Positions 1 to 8,181 of a DNA stretch of 19,130 nucleotides are shown piece after piece (the first letter of the stretch is position 1; the number at the start of each line of letters is the position of its first letter). Made by a program: the position numbers and the translations under genes. Source of the stretch: Nostocaceae cyanobacterium CSSed10_463m (GTDB lineage: Bacteria > Cyanobacteriota > Cyanobacteriia > Cyanobacteriales > Nostocaceae). Location of the stretch: positions 1 through 19,130 of the forward strand of contig PWQB01000369.1 of the NCBI GenBank assembly GCA_003556955.1. The letters run 5' to 3'. The notes beneath the pieces were generated by a model, which was not told the origin of the DNA, searched no databases, and saw only the letters and a program-made list of their open reading frames with translations.

Positions 1-744
1 ACTGATGGTGTTTTACCAAAAGCGATTATTGCCACATTACCAGTGGCACTTTTTTTTCATGAGAATCCGGCTAACCTGCGACAAAACTTGCTGGATATGT
101 TGCAAATATGGGAAGATGACCCGATTGTGAGAGATAGTACACTCGCAGTAGGATATGCGATCGCGCAATGTTTTACAGAAAAACTTCATCCTCAAACCCT
201 CATACCGGAAATCATCGCCTTTATTGGGGAAACATCCACACTTTTACCACAAAAGTTACTAAAACTTAATAATTTCTTAGATCAAGGAGTTGGGTTACAA
301 TCGGCACAAGCAGAATTCAGTAGACAAGAGGAGCCGAGTAATCTAATTGCTATGGCGTTTTATTGCTTTCTCAGCACCTTAGAAGACTTACCCATAGCAG
401 TTTTGCGGGCTAATCACCAGGATAACATTTGGCGAAGAGAAACTGAAAAATCAGATTCCCAAATCATCACTACAATTACTGGGGCATTATCAGGAGCTTA
501 CAACAGTACTGCGGGTATTCCCGTAAAATGGCGGGTTTTATTATGTCCAACTAATTTAGCCTCTGGGGAACTAACAACTTTTTCCCAGGTGCTAGAATTA
601 GCTGATGCACTTGTTGCTGTATGGTCAGGAGTGTATGATCCCGCCTTACATTTAAAGGATTACCCAGAGGAGGGATGTATCAGATATGAAAAACAGGCTC
701 AACTATGCGTATTTGCATCTCCTCGCATTATCCAGTCACGTTAA
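1..744 (+). CDS. ADP-ribosylglycohydrolase-like protein, 5' end missing
   Basis: The reading frame is open from the first base, so the true start lies outside the window; the GTG at 43 is internal rather than a convincing start. The visible 247 residues are mostly helical. Near the C-terminus they contain the segment ITGALSGAY followed by GIPVKW, which matches the tail of ADP-ribosylglycohydrolases (typically DTDT-I-AA-x-AGA-x-AGA, then a G-x-x-x-IP-x-x-W element). Members of that family remove ADP-ribose from proteins or small molecules using two Mg ions. Where family enzymes have the metal-binding DxDT, this protein reads SDSQ, so it may be catalytically degenerate or have another role. The family call rests on this C-terminal similarity only and is moderate. 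The next gene starts 157 bp downstream on the same strand. Confidence 0.6.
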   Translation, partial: TDGVLPKAIIATLPVALFFHENPANLRQNLLDMLQIWEDDPIVRDSTLAVGYAIAQCFTEKLHPQTLIPEIIAFIGETSTLLPQKLLKLNNFLDQGVGLQSAQAEFSRQEEPSNLIAMAFYCFLSTLEDLPIAVLRANHQDNIWRRETEKSDSQIITTITGALSGAYNSTAGIPVKWRVLLCPTNLASGELTTFSQVLELADALVAVWSGVYDPALHLKDYPEEGCIRYEKQAQLCVFASPRIIQSR

Positions 745-901
745 TATCATATTCATTGTTCCATCTGTAGGCGCAAAATACCAGCTAATCACCATTATCT
801 GTAGGTAGCTATTGTGTGCAATCGGCTTCAACCAGATCCCGTCACCGATGTTCTGATCGCGTCAACCATAGTTTGTTGCTCTTTTTGAGGATTGTCTTGT
901 T

Positions 902-3535
902 GTGAGGGATCAAAGTAAGGCGGCTCCAGAGATCATGAAAAAGCAGCGATTTTTTAAGTCTTTTGACCACAGCGAACACCAAAAACCAGAAGTAGCACTC
1001 AGAACAATGGCAAAAACGCTCAGGATTCGACGGGGGATTGATGCAGTAAGTCTAGGCTGGGTACATTCCAAGCGTTCTTCTGTGGTTTTGGCGATCGCTG
1101 TAGTATCTTTAACAGGGGTAATGGGGCATAAATTATATAATCAGCCCCAGTTAGCAGTAGGTACTCCTGCACCCGAAACCATGAAAGCCCCCTATACCGC
1201 TAGCATTGAGGATACAGAAGAAACAGAAGCCCAACGTCAAGCTGCTAGTAGAAGTTCCATACCGGTGCTGATGGTTGATGTCCAAAGAACTGAAAGAATC
1301 AACAGAAATTTACAGCAACTTCTAGATGAAGGGAATAAAATTCGGACTACGGCCGGAGTTTTTCCTTTTTTTGATACATCAGTTGTGTCTATTCCTACCC
1401 AGCATTATCTTCGCTCTTGTTCTGCTTCAGAATGGAAAACTTTACTAATAACTTTAAAAAATACTAGCAAACAAAAATCAGACTTATTAGTGGGTAAAAA
1501 TAGCAGTCTTCTCGAAAAGAGTCAACCAGGTGGCATAGCCCAGAAACTCCCCACTTCTGAACATCTACCTTTATTTCCATCATCTACAGGTTCAACGATT
1601 CCCGAACACCAATCTCTGTCTAGTATCCTCAATTCCGGTAGTCTACCCCTGTTCCTGTCTCCTTTAGCAGAAAAACCCATTAATATTGCCCAAAACACTG
1701 ATTTTACTCAAGCCGTAGCGGAGTTAAAAGCTTATCGCGCCTCAACCTCAGAGCAAAACTTAGATTCACTCATAGTTCAAACCTCGCAAGTCCGCCAAGC
1801 ATACACCCAAGCAAAAAACCAACTTTTACAGCCAGAAAAAGCCGTTTCTAAGAGAGTTTACAGCGAAACTGCCCTGCTGAGATTATCAGATAAAGAATGG
1901 ACCCAAGCACAAACAGGAATTCGCCACAGTGCAGATCGGATTCTAGTTCAAGGAATTCCCCCAGGATTACCCCCAAGTATTCTCCAGAATGCAGTCAAGC
2001 TCCACGTACAGGAATTAGTGCCAAAAAATGCTGAACCTTTGGTAACCAAATTGTTACTATCGGTGCTGCAACCCAATCTCAAGCATGATGAGGAACAAAC
2101 CAAACAACAAATACAGCAAGCTTCAGATGGTGTATTACCAGTGATGGTAGAGGTGCAGCAAGGAGAACTAATTGTCACCAAAGGAGAGGATATTACTCAA
2201 TGGCATTTTGATGTCTTAGAGCATTATCAATTAATCCGCCGGGAGAATAACTGGCTGAAATTGGCAAAATTAGCACTCACAGTCACCGCCGCCATTGGCA
2301 TTTTTGTAGTGTTAGGAAGACAAATGTCGTGTAAATTGCGGCAGCGCGATTACCTATTAATACTGCTGCTAACTCTAAGTACCCCAGGAGTACTAGCCTT
2401 TGGCATACCATATACCACTTGGAGCGCCCTTGGTTTATTGTTGGGTAGCTTCTATGCACCTGCTTTGGGTGTAACTGTTGTGGGACTGCTACTGCTGATT
2501 CTACCCATGACCGTGGAAATTAGCATAATTTCGCTTTTGGCTGGTGGTGCGGCGGGAATATTGGGTAGTAGCATGGCGCAAAAATTGCGATCGCGCGAAG
2601 AGTTAGCATTATTAGGTGTGGCGATCGCTGTGACGCAGGGTGGTGTATACCTGATTATGAAGCTCCTCATCGGTGCAGCATTTGGTGGCGGTTGGTATTT
2701 TGTACTGCAAAAATCAGGATTATTTGCTTTATCTGGTTTAGCCTGGAGTATTGTCGCCTTGGGCTTAAGTCCTTACTTAGAAAAGGTATTTGATTTAGTT
2801 ACTCCTATTCGATTAGCTGAACTAGCCAATCCGAATCGTCCCTTATTAAAACGACTAGCCACTGAAACCCCTGGAACTTTTCAGCACACTTTGTTAGTCG
2901 CTACTTTAGCTGAAGCTGCTGCCAAAAAGTTGGGATGTAATGTAGAACTGGTCAGGGCGGGAACTCTGTATCATGATATCGGCAAAATGCACGACCCTCT
3001 GGGATTTATAGAAAATCAAATGGGGGGACCGAATAAACATGAAACAGAGATTCAAGATCCTTGGAAGAGTGCAGCCATTATTAAAAAGCACGTCACTGAA
3101 GGATTAGTGATGGCGCAAAAACACCTTTTACCCACAGCAATCCAAGCTTTTATTCCTGAGCATCAGGGAACGATGTTGATTGCTTATTTCTATCACCAAG
3201 CACAACAAATGTGCCAGGAAGATCCTAACTTAATATTAGATGAAGCGGATTTTCGCTATGACGGACCAATTCCCCAATCACGGGAAACGGGCATAGTCAT
3301 GTTAGCAGACTCTTGCGAAGCGGCATTGCGATCGCTCAAAGATGCCACTCCAGAGCAAGCCTTAGCCATGCTCAATAATATTCTTCGTGCCAAATGGCAA
3401 GACAATCAAATGCTAGATTCAGGACTGACACGAGAAGAAATGTCACAAATCAGTCAAATCTTTGTCGATGTTTGGCAACAATTTCACCACAAGCGCATTG
3501 CTTACCCCAAATTAAAGGCAGGTAAAAATGGGTAA
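902..3535 (+). CDS. PgpH-type membrane HD phosphodiesterase (7TM-HD family)
   Basis: This is an integral membrane phosphohydrolase of the 7TMR-HD architecture, a family that includes PgpH, which hydrolyses cyclic di-AMP. Residues about 60-76 form a first membrane segment. A long extracytoplasmic 7TMR-HDED-like region follows to about 450, then a bundle of hydrophobic segments (about 453-630), then a cytoplasmic HD domain. In the HD domain one sees His662 (HTLLVATLAEAA), the metal-binding pair His691-Asp692 (YHDIGK), His730 (KKHVTEG), His754 in EHQGT, the YDGPIPQSRE motif and ADSCEAA, all as in active family members. Length (877 aa) is typical for cyanobacteria. The start is uncertain: the GTG at 902 has a GAGG 11 nt upstream, but an ATG at 935 is also plausible. 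Substrate (c-di-AMP) is inferred from the family. Confidence 0.88.
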   Translation: MRDQSKAAPEIMKKQRFFKSFDHSEHQKPEVALRTMAKTLRIRRGIDAVSLGWVHSKRSSVVLAIAVVSLTGVMGHKLYNQPQLAVGTPAPETMKAPYTASIEDTEETEAQRQAASRSSIPVLMVDVQRTERINRNLQQLLDEGNKIRTTAGVFPFFDTSVVSIPTQHYLRSCSASEWKTLLITLKNTSKQKSDLLVGKNSSLLEKSQPGGIAQKLPTSEHLPLFPSSTGSTIPEHQSLSSILNSGSLPLFLSPLAEKPINIAQNTDFTQAVAELKAYRASTSEQNLDSLIVQTSQVRQAYTQAKNQLLQPEKAVSKRVYSETALLRLSDKEWTQAQTGIRHSADRILVQGIPPGLPPSILQNAVKLHVQELVPKNAEPLVTKLLLSVLQPNLKHDEEQTKQQIQQASDGVLPVMVEVQQGELIVTKGEDITQWHFDVLEHYQLIRRENNWLKLAKLALTVTAAIGIFVVLGRQMSCKLRQRDYLLILLLTLSTPGVLAFGIPYTTWSALGLLLGSFYAPALGVTVVGLLLLILPMTVEISIISLLAGGAAGILGSSMAQKLRSREELALLGVAIAVTQGGVYLIMKLLIGAAFGGGWYFVLQKSGLFALSGLAWSIVALGLSPYLEKVFDLVTPIRLAELANPNRPLLKRLATETPGTFQHTLLVATLAEAAAKKLGCNVELVRAGTLYHDIGKMHDPLGFIENQMGGPNKHETEIQDPWKSAAIIKKHVTEGLVMAQKHLLPTAIQAFIPEHQGTMLIAYFYHQAQQMCQEDPNLILDEADFRYDGPIPQSRETGIVMLADSCEAALRSLKDATPEQALAMLNNILRAKWQDNQMLDSGLTREEMSQISQIFVDVWQQFHHKRIAYPKLKAGKNG

Positions 3536-3617
3536 TGGTAATGGTCAGAATAATCGAGATTTGCGACTTGAGCGCACAGCAGAGGGAGAACTAAAAAAAC
3601 TATGTTTGTGTAAATAA
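3528..3617 (+). CDS. possible 29-aa small ORF overlapping the HD gene stop
   Basis: An ATG overlaps the stop of the preceding phosphodiesterase gene (ATGGGTAA), with an AGG-containing stretch just upstream, the geometry of translational coupling. The peptide begins [20 protein letters not shown] and ends in KKLCLCK. It is hydrophilic with a basic, cysteine-containing tail. Its last codons overlap the 3' end of the convergent DUF445 gene. No family was recognised, and an ORF this short can occur by chance; conservation in relatives would decide. Confidence 0.2.
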   Translation: MGNGNGQNNRDLRLERTAEGELKKLCLCK

Positions 3618-4835
3618 TAAAAATCCTGCTTGCAATAAGCCAATCACAAAACCTAACACACCACCCAAAGTTACAATTGCTTGCAATTCATTTTTGACAA
3701 TTCCTTCAATTGCGGCTTCTAAATCAGCAGGTGAAGTTGATTTTACCCGGTCAACAATTACTTGATCTATGGATAGGATGGGAATTACCTGAGCCACAAT
3801 TTTTTCTAAATCTTTTTCTAAATATCTTTCTAAAATTTTAGCTAACTCTTGACTGACAACTTCTAAAGAAGAACTCAAAACAGGTGAAGCGCTCAGACGA
3901 TTCAGCAATAATGTCGCGATATTTTCCCAGTTCACAGAATCAGTTAATCCCTGGAGTAAATCACTACCACTAGCCTGGATATAATGACGCACACTTTCCC
4001 GTGTAGTCTTTCGCAGTTGGCGTACTGTCCCAATGGGCAAATTTTGTAATGATAAATCTACTAGGACTCTTTTCAAGCGATCGCTAATCTGCAAAACTTG
4101 AGTCAATTCCTCTAAACGAGCATTAGTTGCATCCTTTTCATCTAAGCAAAAAGTTCTTAACCTGGTTAGAGTATTACGTAAACCAAATAAATTTGCGACT
4201 ACCCAATAAGTACCACTGGTTTTTTCTCGAAAACTTTCATCAATCGTTTGAATCGTGCGATCAGTCAAAAAATCAATAATTGCTTGTCGCAAGACATCTG
4301 GAGGTAAAACTACCTGTAGTAACCAATCGGCTAACCTTTTTGATTGTGCTTCACTCAGTCGCAATTCCAGCAATACCTGGTCGAAAATTTGATTGATCTG
4401 CGGCTCTAAAAAATCTTCTCGCCTTGCCAAAACTCTCAGCAAACGAGGTAATGATTCTCCTAACAAATCACGCAAAATTCCCGCCACAATTTTGGCGCTT
4501 TTTTCGTTTTTTTCAACTTTTATTTGTTCAATTGCTAATTGCAATAACCATAAAATTGCCGCCTGTACGCGTTCTGTTTGTAACAAACGTCGCGCCAGAT
4601 TTTGCAATTCTCCAGGAGTCAGCAACGACCCCATAATTGTATTAGAAATGTTTTTAGCCAGACGTTCCTGGTTGCGAGGAATCAATCCAGGTGTAAATGG
4701 TACTTTTCGCCCAGCTATATAAATTGCTTTGTAGGGGCGAAATAACATTTTGATGGCTATATCATTGGTGAAATAGCCAATAATGCCACCCAGTACCGGG
4801 GGTAATAAATAAAACCAAATGTGAGACCAATCCAA
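3600..4835 (-). CDS. DUF445 family membrane protein
   Basis: The 411-residue protein begins with a hydrophobic segment rich in Gly and Pro ([16 protein letters not shown]), followed by the family signature AIKMLFRP and the downstream [11 protein letters not shown] element, and it ends with a second membrane segment (about 385-408). This N- and C-terminal membrane anchoring around a long helical middle is characteristic of DUF445 (YheB/YtlR-like) proteins, whose function is unknown. The start is a TTG; no ATG lies in frame upstream before a stop, although ATT codons upstream could add a few hydrophobic residues. It lies 72 bp downstream of menG on the same strand and is probably cotranscribed with it. 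It converges with the PgpH-type gene. Confidence 0.85.
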   Translation of the reverse strand: MDWSHIWFYLLPPVLGGIIGYFTNDIAIKMLFRPYKAIYIAGRKVPFTPGLIPRNQERLAKNISNTIMGSLLTPGELQNLARRLLQTERVQAAILWLLQLAIEQIKVEKNEKSAKIVAGILRDLLGESLPRLLRVLARREDFLEPQINQIFDQVLLELRLSEAQSKRLADWLLQVVLPPDVLRQAIIDFLTDRTIQTIDESFREKTSGTYWVVANLFGLRNTLTRLRTFCLDEKDATNARLEELTQVLQISDRLKRVLVDLSLQNLPIGTVRQLRKTTRESVRHYIQASGSDLLQGLTDSVNWENIATLLLNRLSASPVLSSSLEVVSQELAKILERYLEKDLEKIVAQVIPILSIDQVIVDRVKSTSPADLEAAIEGIVKNELQAIVTLGGVLGFVIGLLQAGFLLFTQT

Positions 4836-4907
4836 AATAAAAATTAAGAGAATTAGGATTGATGAGCGATAAGTGATGAGTTTATTGCAAAACTCTTAAC
4901 TCATGAC

Positions 4908-5597
4908 TCATTTACTGACTACCAGCACTCCCATCATATCGTTAGCGATGGGGTAGTGTGTAACCAATGTAAAACCAACTTGACGGGCTAACTCTATTTG
5001 CTCTTGTCCCGTGGGGAAACGATCTAAGCTGGGACTGATATAAGCATATTCTTCTTTTAAACCCATCTGTTTGGCAATTGGTACAACTATACTATTTAAA
5101 TACCATTGCTGAAAAGCGCGAAGCTGCTGATTTTGGGGACGATGAAAGTCTAAAATTGCTGCTTTAGCACCAGGTTTGAGAACGCGATGTAATTCTTGAA
5201 GACTGCGGGGAATATTTGTAACATTTCTTAACCCATAGCCCATTGTCGCTGCATCGAATTGGTGATCATCGAAGGGTAAATTTAGGGCATCTGCTTCTAT
5301 CCAAGAAATGGGAGGTTGGGGGTATTGGCTATGAGAACGTTCTTTTGCAGCTGCTAGGAGATTGGGGGAGAAATCTACACCATACACCTTTCCCGTAGTT
5401 CCCACATATTTAGCTAAACGAAAAGCTAAATCACCACTCCCACAGCATAAATCCAGACAAGTATCTCCTGCTTTAGCTGCACTCCATTTGACTGTCATTT
5501 CCTTCCATATACGATGTTGTCCCAGACTTAACCAGTTATTCAATTCATCATAAACGGGAGCAATGCGGTCAAAAATATCGCGAATTTCGTGATTCAT
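4908..5597 (-). CDS. menG: 2-phytyl-1,4-naphthoquinone methyltransferase (MenG/UbiE family)
   Basis: A class I SAM-dependent methyltransferase of the UbiE/MenG family. Visible motifs are the N-terminal IFDRIAPVYD, the SAM-binding loop LDLCCGSGDLAF (about 48-59), the acidic GVDFSP (73-78), and the two family signatures YGLRNVTN (121-128) and HRVLKPGA (137-144). In cyanobacteria the family member methylates demethylphylloquinone, the last step in making phylloquinone, the A1 electron acceptor of photosystem I. At 229 aa it is full length, starting at an ATG. The close UbiE homology does not by itself separate phylloquinone from plastoquinone or menaquinone substrates; the assignment follows cyanobacterial biochemistry. 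The upstream neighbour on the same strand is the REC-GAF regulator, 61 bp away. Confidence 0.92.
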   Translation of the reverse strand: MNHEIRDIFDRIAPVYDELNNWLSLGQHRIWKEMTVKWSAAKAGDTCLDLCCGSGDLAFRLAKYVGTTGKVYGVDFSPNLLAAAKERSHSQYPQPPISWIEADALNLPFDDHQFDAATMGYGLRNVTNIPRSLQELHRVLKPGAKAAILDFHRPQNQQLRAFQQWYLNSIVVPIAKQMGLKEEYAYISPSLDRFPTGQEQIELARQVGFTLVTHYPIANDMMGVLVVSK

Positions 5598-5658
5598 TAA
5601 TTAAAACTTCCGACTAAAAATATATCCCAATTCATCTGAATGAGGATCGCCGCTACAG

Positions 5659-6657
5659 CTAAAGTTTTGCTAGTTTGCAGCCACTACTCGTAAGTGCGAT
5701 CGCTACTAGTTCTGCTGATAACCGAATCAGGCTCAATTCATCTTCGCGCAAAGAGCAAGGTTGTAGCCACTGAAGTGACAAAATCCCTAATTTATGATGG
5801 CGGTAAGTAATAGGAATAACTAAATGGGCTTGCACACCAGCGTCTTGGTATTGAATGACATCGGCTAGTTTGGCATCTTTAGGTACATCTAACGAAACTT
5901 GCATTTCCCCTGTGGCGATCGCCTCACGTGTCAGTGGATCTTGCTCTAGCCAATTTTCTAGATTACCCGCACGAGAATAAAAACCTTGGGTTGGTATCAG
6001 TTGATTTTCCTGAACTAGTTGCAAAATACAGCTATCTGCGGTGAAACTTTCACTAAATACAGTAGCAATTGGTGTTAAAGTTTCCTCCAAACTCTGAGCT
6101 GCTTGGGTTACCTGGACTAAAACAGTTAGCAGTGCCATTTGGGCGTTAGCACGGCGTAATTCTTCTGTGCGTTGCTTAAGTAAACCGTAAGTTTCTGCGG
6201 CTCTTTGTACTACTGCTTTCAGTTCCCCTGGGTCCCAAGGCTTAGTAATATATTTGTAGACCTGCCCAGCGTTAATCGCCTCCACTAAATCTTCAATATC
6301 AGTAAATCCTGTGAGGATAATCCTGACAGTATCTGGAAACTGAGGCAAAGTCTTACTGAGAAACTCGGTTCCTTTCATTTCTGGCATCCGCTGATCGGAT
6401 ATAATCACCGCTACTTCCCCTTCTGTAGCTAATACCTTGAGGGCATTGACACCGCTATCAGCTTTTAGCACATGAAAATCCCGCCGAAATGTGCGATACA
6501 GTAAATCGAGATTATCTGGCTCATCATCCACCACAAGGATTTTCAGTTTTTTCTGTCTTGCCAAATTTGTTAATTGACGGCGACTTGTATGAGTTTCAGA
6601 CATGGGATTATCCATGAAATAATTACTATTAGTATGAGCCATGTTGTGAGATTCCAC
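5659..6657 (-). CDS. response regulator with REC and GAF domains
   Basis: A two-domain signalling protein. The REC domain (about 37-155) shows the acidic pair Asp44-Asp45, phosphoacceptor Asp88 in IISDQRMPEM, Thr116 (ILTGFTD) and Lys139 (YITKPWD), so it should be phosphorylatable. A helical linker with coiled-coil character (about 155-185) leads into a GAF domain (about 190-325) with the usual GILSLQW and DELSLIRLSAELVAIAL ends. There is no DNA-binding or catalytic output domain, so the GAF part probably binds a ligand or partner, or the protein acts through a kinase. The annotated GTG start gives a 332-aa product; ATGs at 6642 (MAHTNSN) and 6603 (MSETHTS) are equally credible because no clear ribosome-binding site favours any. 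The partner kinase is not in the window. Confidence 0.88.
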   Translation of the reverse strand: MESHNMAHTNSNYFMDNPMSETHTSRRQLTNLARQKKLKILVVDDEPDNLDLLYRTFRRDFHVLKADSGVNALKVLATEGEVAVIISDQRMPEMKGTEFLSKTLPQFPDTVRIILTGFTDIEDLVEAINAGQVYKYITKPWDPGELKAVVQRAAETYGLLKQRTEELRRANAQMALLTVLVQVTQAAQSLEETLTPIATVFSESFTADSCILQLVQENQLIPTQGFYSRAGNLENWLEQDPLTREAIATGEMQVSLDVPKDAKLADVIQYQDAGVQAHLVIPITYRHHKLGILSLQWLQPCSLREDELSLIRLSAELVAIALTSSGCKLAKL

Positions 6658-7000
6658 ACCTAGATTAATTGAAAATGGCGATTAAGACTTACGTGAATTT
6701 ACGAGTCTAATTAGGTATAGTTAAATTCTGCTACGGGTAAGTCTAATTTATTGCTTAAAGTGAGGTTGGTACAAATAAATATTACTCATTAGGAGTCAAA
6801 ATTTCCAACTCTATTTTATACTGAAGTTTAGAGAGTTGGTAAACTTTTTATACTAATGTTGCTTTTAACTAACTGCACAATACCTCACCAGGGAAGATGG
6901 TCAAGACATGACTGCTCGCGTCTACAACTAAAAGATTACAATAGACTTTCATCAATAAAAATTAATCACCCTCTCAAGTTGAAGCTTCCGCCTCAGAATT
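6658..7000. other. 343-bp divergent intergenic region
   Basis: The stretch separates the start of the REC-GAF gene (minus) from the start of raf1 (plus), so it must carry both promoters. It is AT-rich. Visible structure: an 8-bp inverted repeat CCAACTCT/AGAGTTGG with a 19-nt loop (6805-6839), a TATACT hexamer just after it (6849-6854) with a weak TTTAGA 16 bp upstream, and a second TATACT inside the loop (6817-6822). No open frame of note was seen. Confidence 0.6.
6827..6854 (+). promoter_or_regulatory. candidate sigma-70-type promoter upstream of raf1
   Basis: TTTAGA (4 of 6 matches to the -35 consensus) is followed after 16 bp by TATACT (5 of 6 matches to the -10). The -35 overlaps the right arm of the CCAACTCT/AGAGTTGG inverted repeat, so a protein binding there could compete with polymerase. 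Transcription would begin about 140 nt before the raf1 start codon. This is consensus matching in AT-rich DNA only. Confidence 0.25.
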
Positions 7001-8089
7001 ATGACTAATTTAACTGACAATGCTCAAAATCCTGAAAATGCTATTAACGAAGATGTAATAAAAGAATTACTACGCAAGCTGAGGCAAAAACAAGGTAACT
7101 GGGTAGAGTGGGGAGTAGCGATCGCCTCCTTACAAAAAGCTGGTTACAATCCCCAGCAAATTTTTGAGGAAACTGGATTTGAGCCAATTCAACAAAATCA
7201 AGTAATTGTTGGCTCCCAAGTTTATCATTCTTTAGAAAAAGGTGGTGCTTCACAAGCAACGCGATCGCACTTCACTACACGGGGTAGTGATGTTTTGTAT
7301 GAACTCCGGTTGCTGACCCATGAAGAACGAGCTGCGGCGGCTGAACTTACCTTTATCCATAAACTCGATCTTGAGGAAGCGCGAGAAGTAGCAAAAGCAA
7401 TTAAAGATTTCTCTCGCTTGACACGTTTACCAGAAGGGTTTACTGCCCATCCGGGGGATGCTGTGGCTTATCAAGCTTGGAAACTAGCAAGGCAATATAC
7501 AGATTTACAAGAGCGATCGCGCTTTATTGCCAAAGGTTTACGTTTTGCTCATACACAAACAGCCAGAAGCCAAATCGAACAGTTACTAGTTGATTTTACG
7601 GTAGTTTCCCAGCGTTCAGCCCCCATTCTCCCTTTTTATCGCTTTGAGTCAGAGGAAGAATTACCTCGGATTGTGCCAGTAGTGGGTGAGTTTCCATTAA
7701 CACCACAAGACTTGCAAAATGTGCCTGTAGTAGAAACTATTGAGCCATTTGGTTTAGTCAAGTTTGCCGGCGAACAAGCTTGGGTACCTTTACCTGGTTG
7801 GCAAGTATTATTAAGTGCAGAAGATCCTGTAGCGATTTTCTGTAGTAGCGATCGCCTCCCCAACCAGGAAAAAAATCCACCCAAACCAGTCCTAGTAGCT
7901 GTAGATCGCGCCAGGCGACAATGGGATGACTCCAGTTACTTTGTTGTGGAACACAACGGTAAATTAGATTTTCAGTGGTTTGAAACCGAGCCAGAAATTC
8001 CTCTACTGGGACGAATTATTGTCATTGTGCGTCCTAAGAAAATCTTTGATGATGTGATCAGCAAAGATTCCTGGCAAATTGACGAGTAA
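7001..8089 (+). CDS. raf1: Rubisco accumulation factor 1 (Raf1)
   Basis: The 362-residue product matches the cyanobacterial Raf1 assembly chaperone in length and layout. An N-terminal helical part contains an HTH-like segment (about 20-80, with NWVEWGVAIASLQKAGYNPQQIFEETGF) and a helical bundle (about 90-200, with LYELRLLTHEERAAAAELTF and FTAHPGDAVAYQAWKLARQY). After a linker comes a beta-rich C-terminal part (about 215-355) starting with ILPFYRFESEEELPRIVPVVG. In characterised Raf1, the alpha domains embrace the large-subunit dimer and the beta domain dimerises, stabilising RbcL2 units until RbcS replaces Raf1. The rbc genes are not nearby, as is usual for a stand-alone raf1. No clear Shine-Dalgarno precedes the ATG. 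Confidence 0.9.
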   Translation: MTNLTDNAQNPENAINEDVIKELLRKLRQKQGNWVEWGVAIASLQKAGYNPQQIFEETGFEPIQQNQVIVGSQVYHSLEKGGASQATRSHFTTRGSDVLYELRLLTHEERAAAAELTFIHKLDLEEAREVAKAIKDFSRLTRLPEGFTAHPGDAVAYQAWKLARQYTDLQERSRFIAKGLRFAHTQTARSQIEQLLVDFTVVSQRSAPILPFYRFESEEELPRIVPVVGEFPLTPQDLQNVPVVETIEPFGLVKFAGEQAWVPLPGWQVLLSAEDPVAIFCSSDRLPNQEKNPPKPVLVAVDRARRQWDDSSYFVVEHNGKLDFQWFETEPEIPLLGRIIVIVRPKKIFDDVISKDSWQIDE

Positions 8090-8125
8090 GTTCACCTAGC
8101 CTTATAGAGAGAATCATCCCCGTGC

Positions 8126-8146
8126 ATTCACGCCGGGGAGTGTCAA
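8126..8146. repeat. GC-rich hairpin after raf1
   Basis: CCCCG and CGGGG arms flank a loop that itself contains GTG/CAC complementarity, in the 92-bp convergent spacer between raf1 and the pentapeptide gene. There is no T-run directly after the stem, so a rho-independent terminator is not assured. The sequence CCCCGTGCATTCACGC resembles hairpins seen at the ends of cyanobacterial IS200/IS605-type elements, but no transposase remnant was found. Confidence 0.4.
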
Positions 8147-8181
8147 TCAATTTTGGATTTCCCAATCCCCCAATTAGGGAG

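Noticed and set aside
4393..4722. 109-residue open frame on the plus strand inside the DUF445 gene
   Set aside because: It is fully antisense to a well-supported membrane protein and its translation has no protein-like features.
4861..4907. Possible terminator between menG and the DUF445 gene (GAGTTT/AAACTC hairpin)
   Set aside because: The stem is only 6 bp and AT-rich with no T-run on the minus strand; it looks more like short ATGAGT-type repeat sequence.
6766..6784. GTA-N8-TAC-like NtcA site in the raf1 upstream region
   Set aside because: The spacing and right half do not match the consensus; only GTA and a displaced TAC are present.
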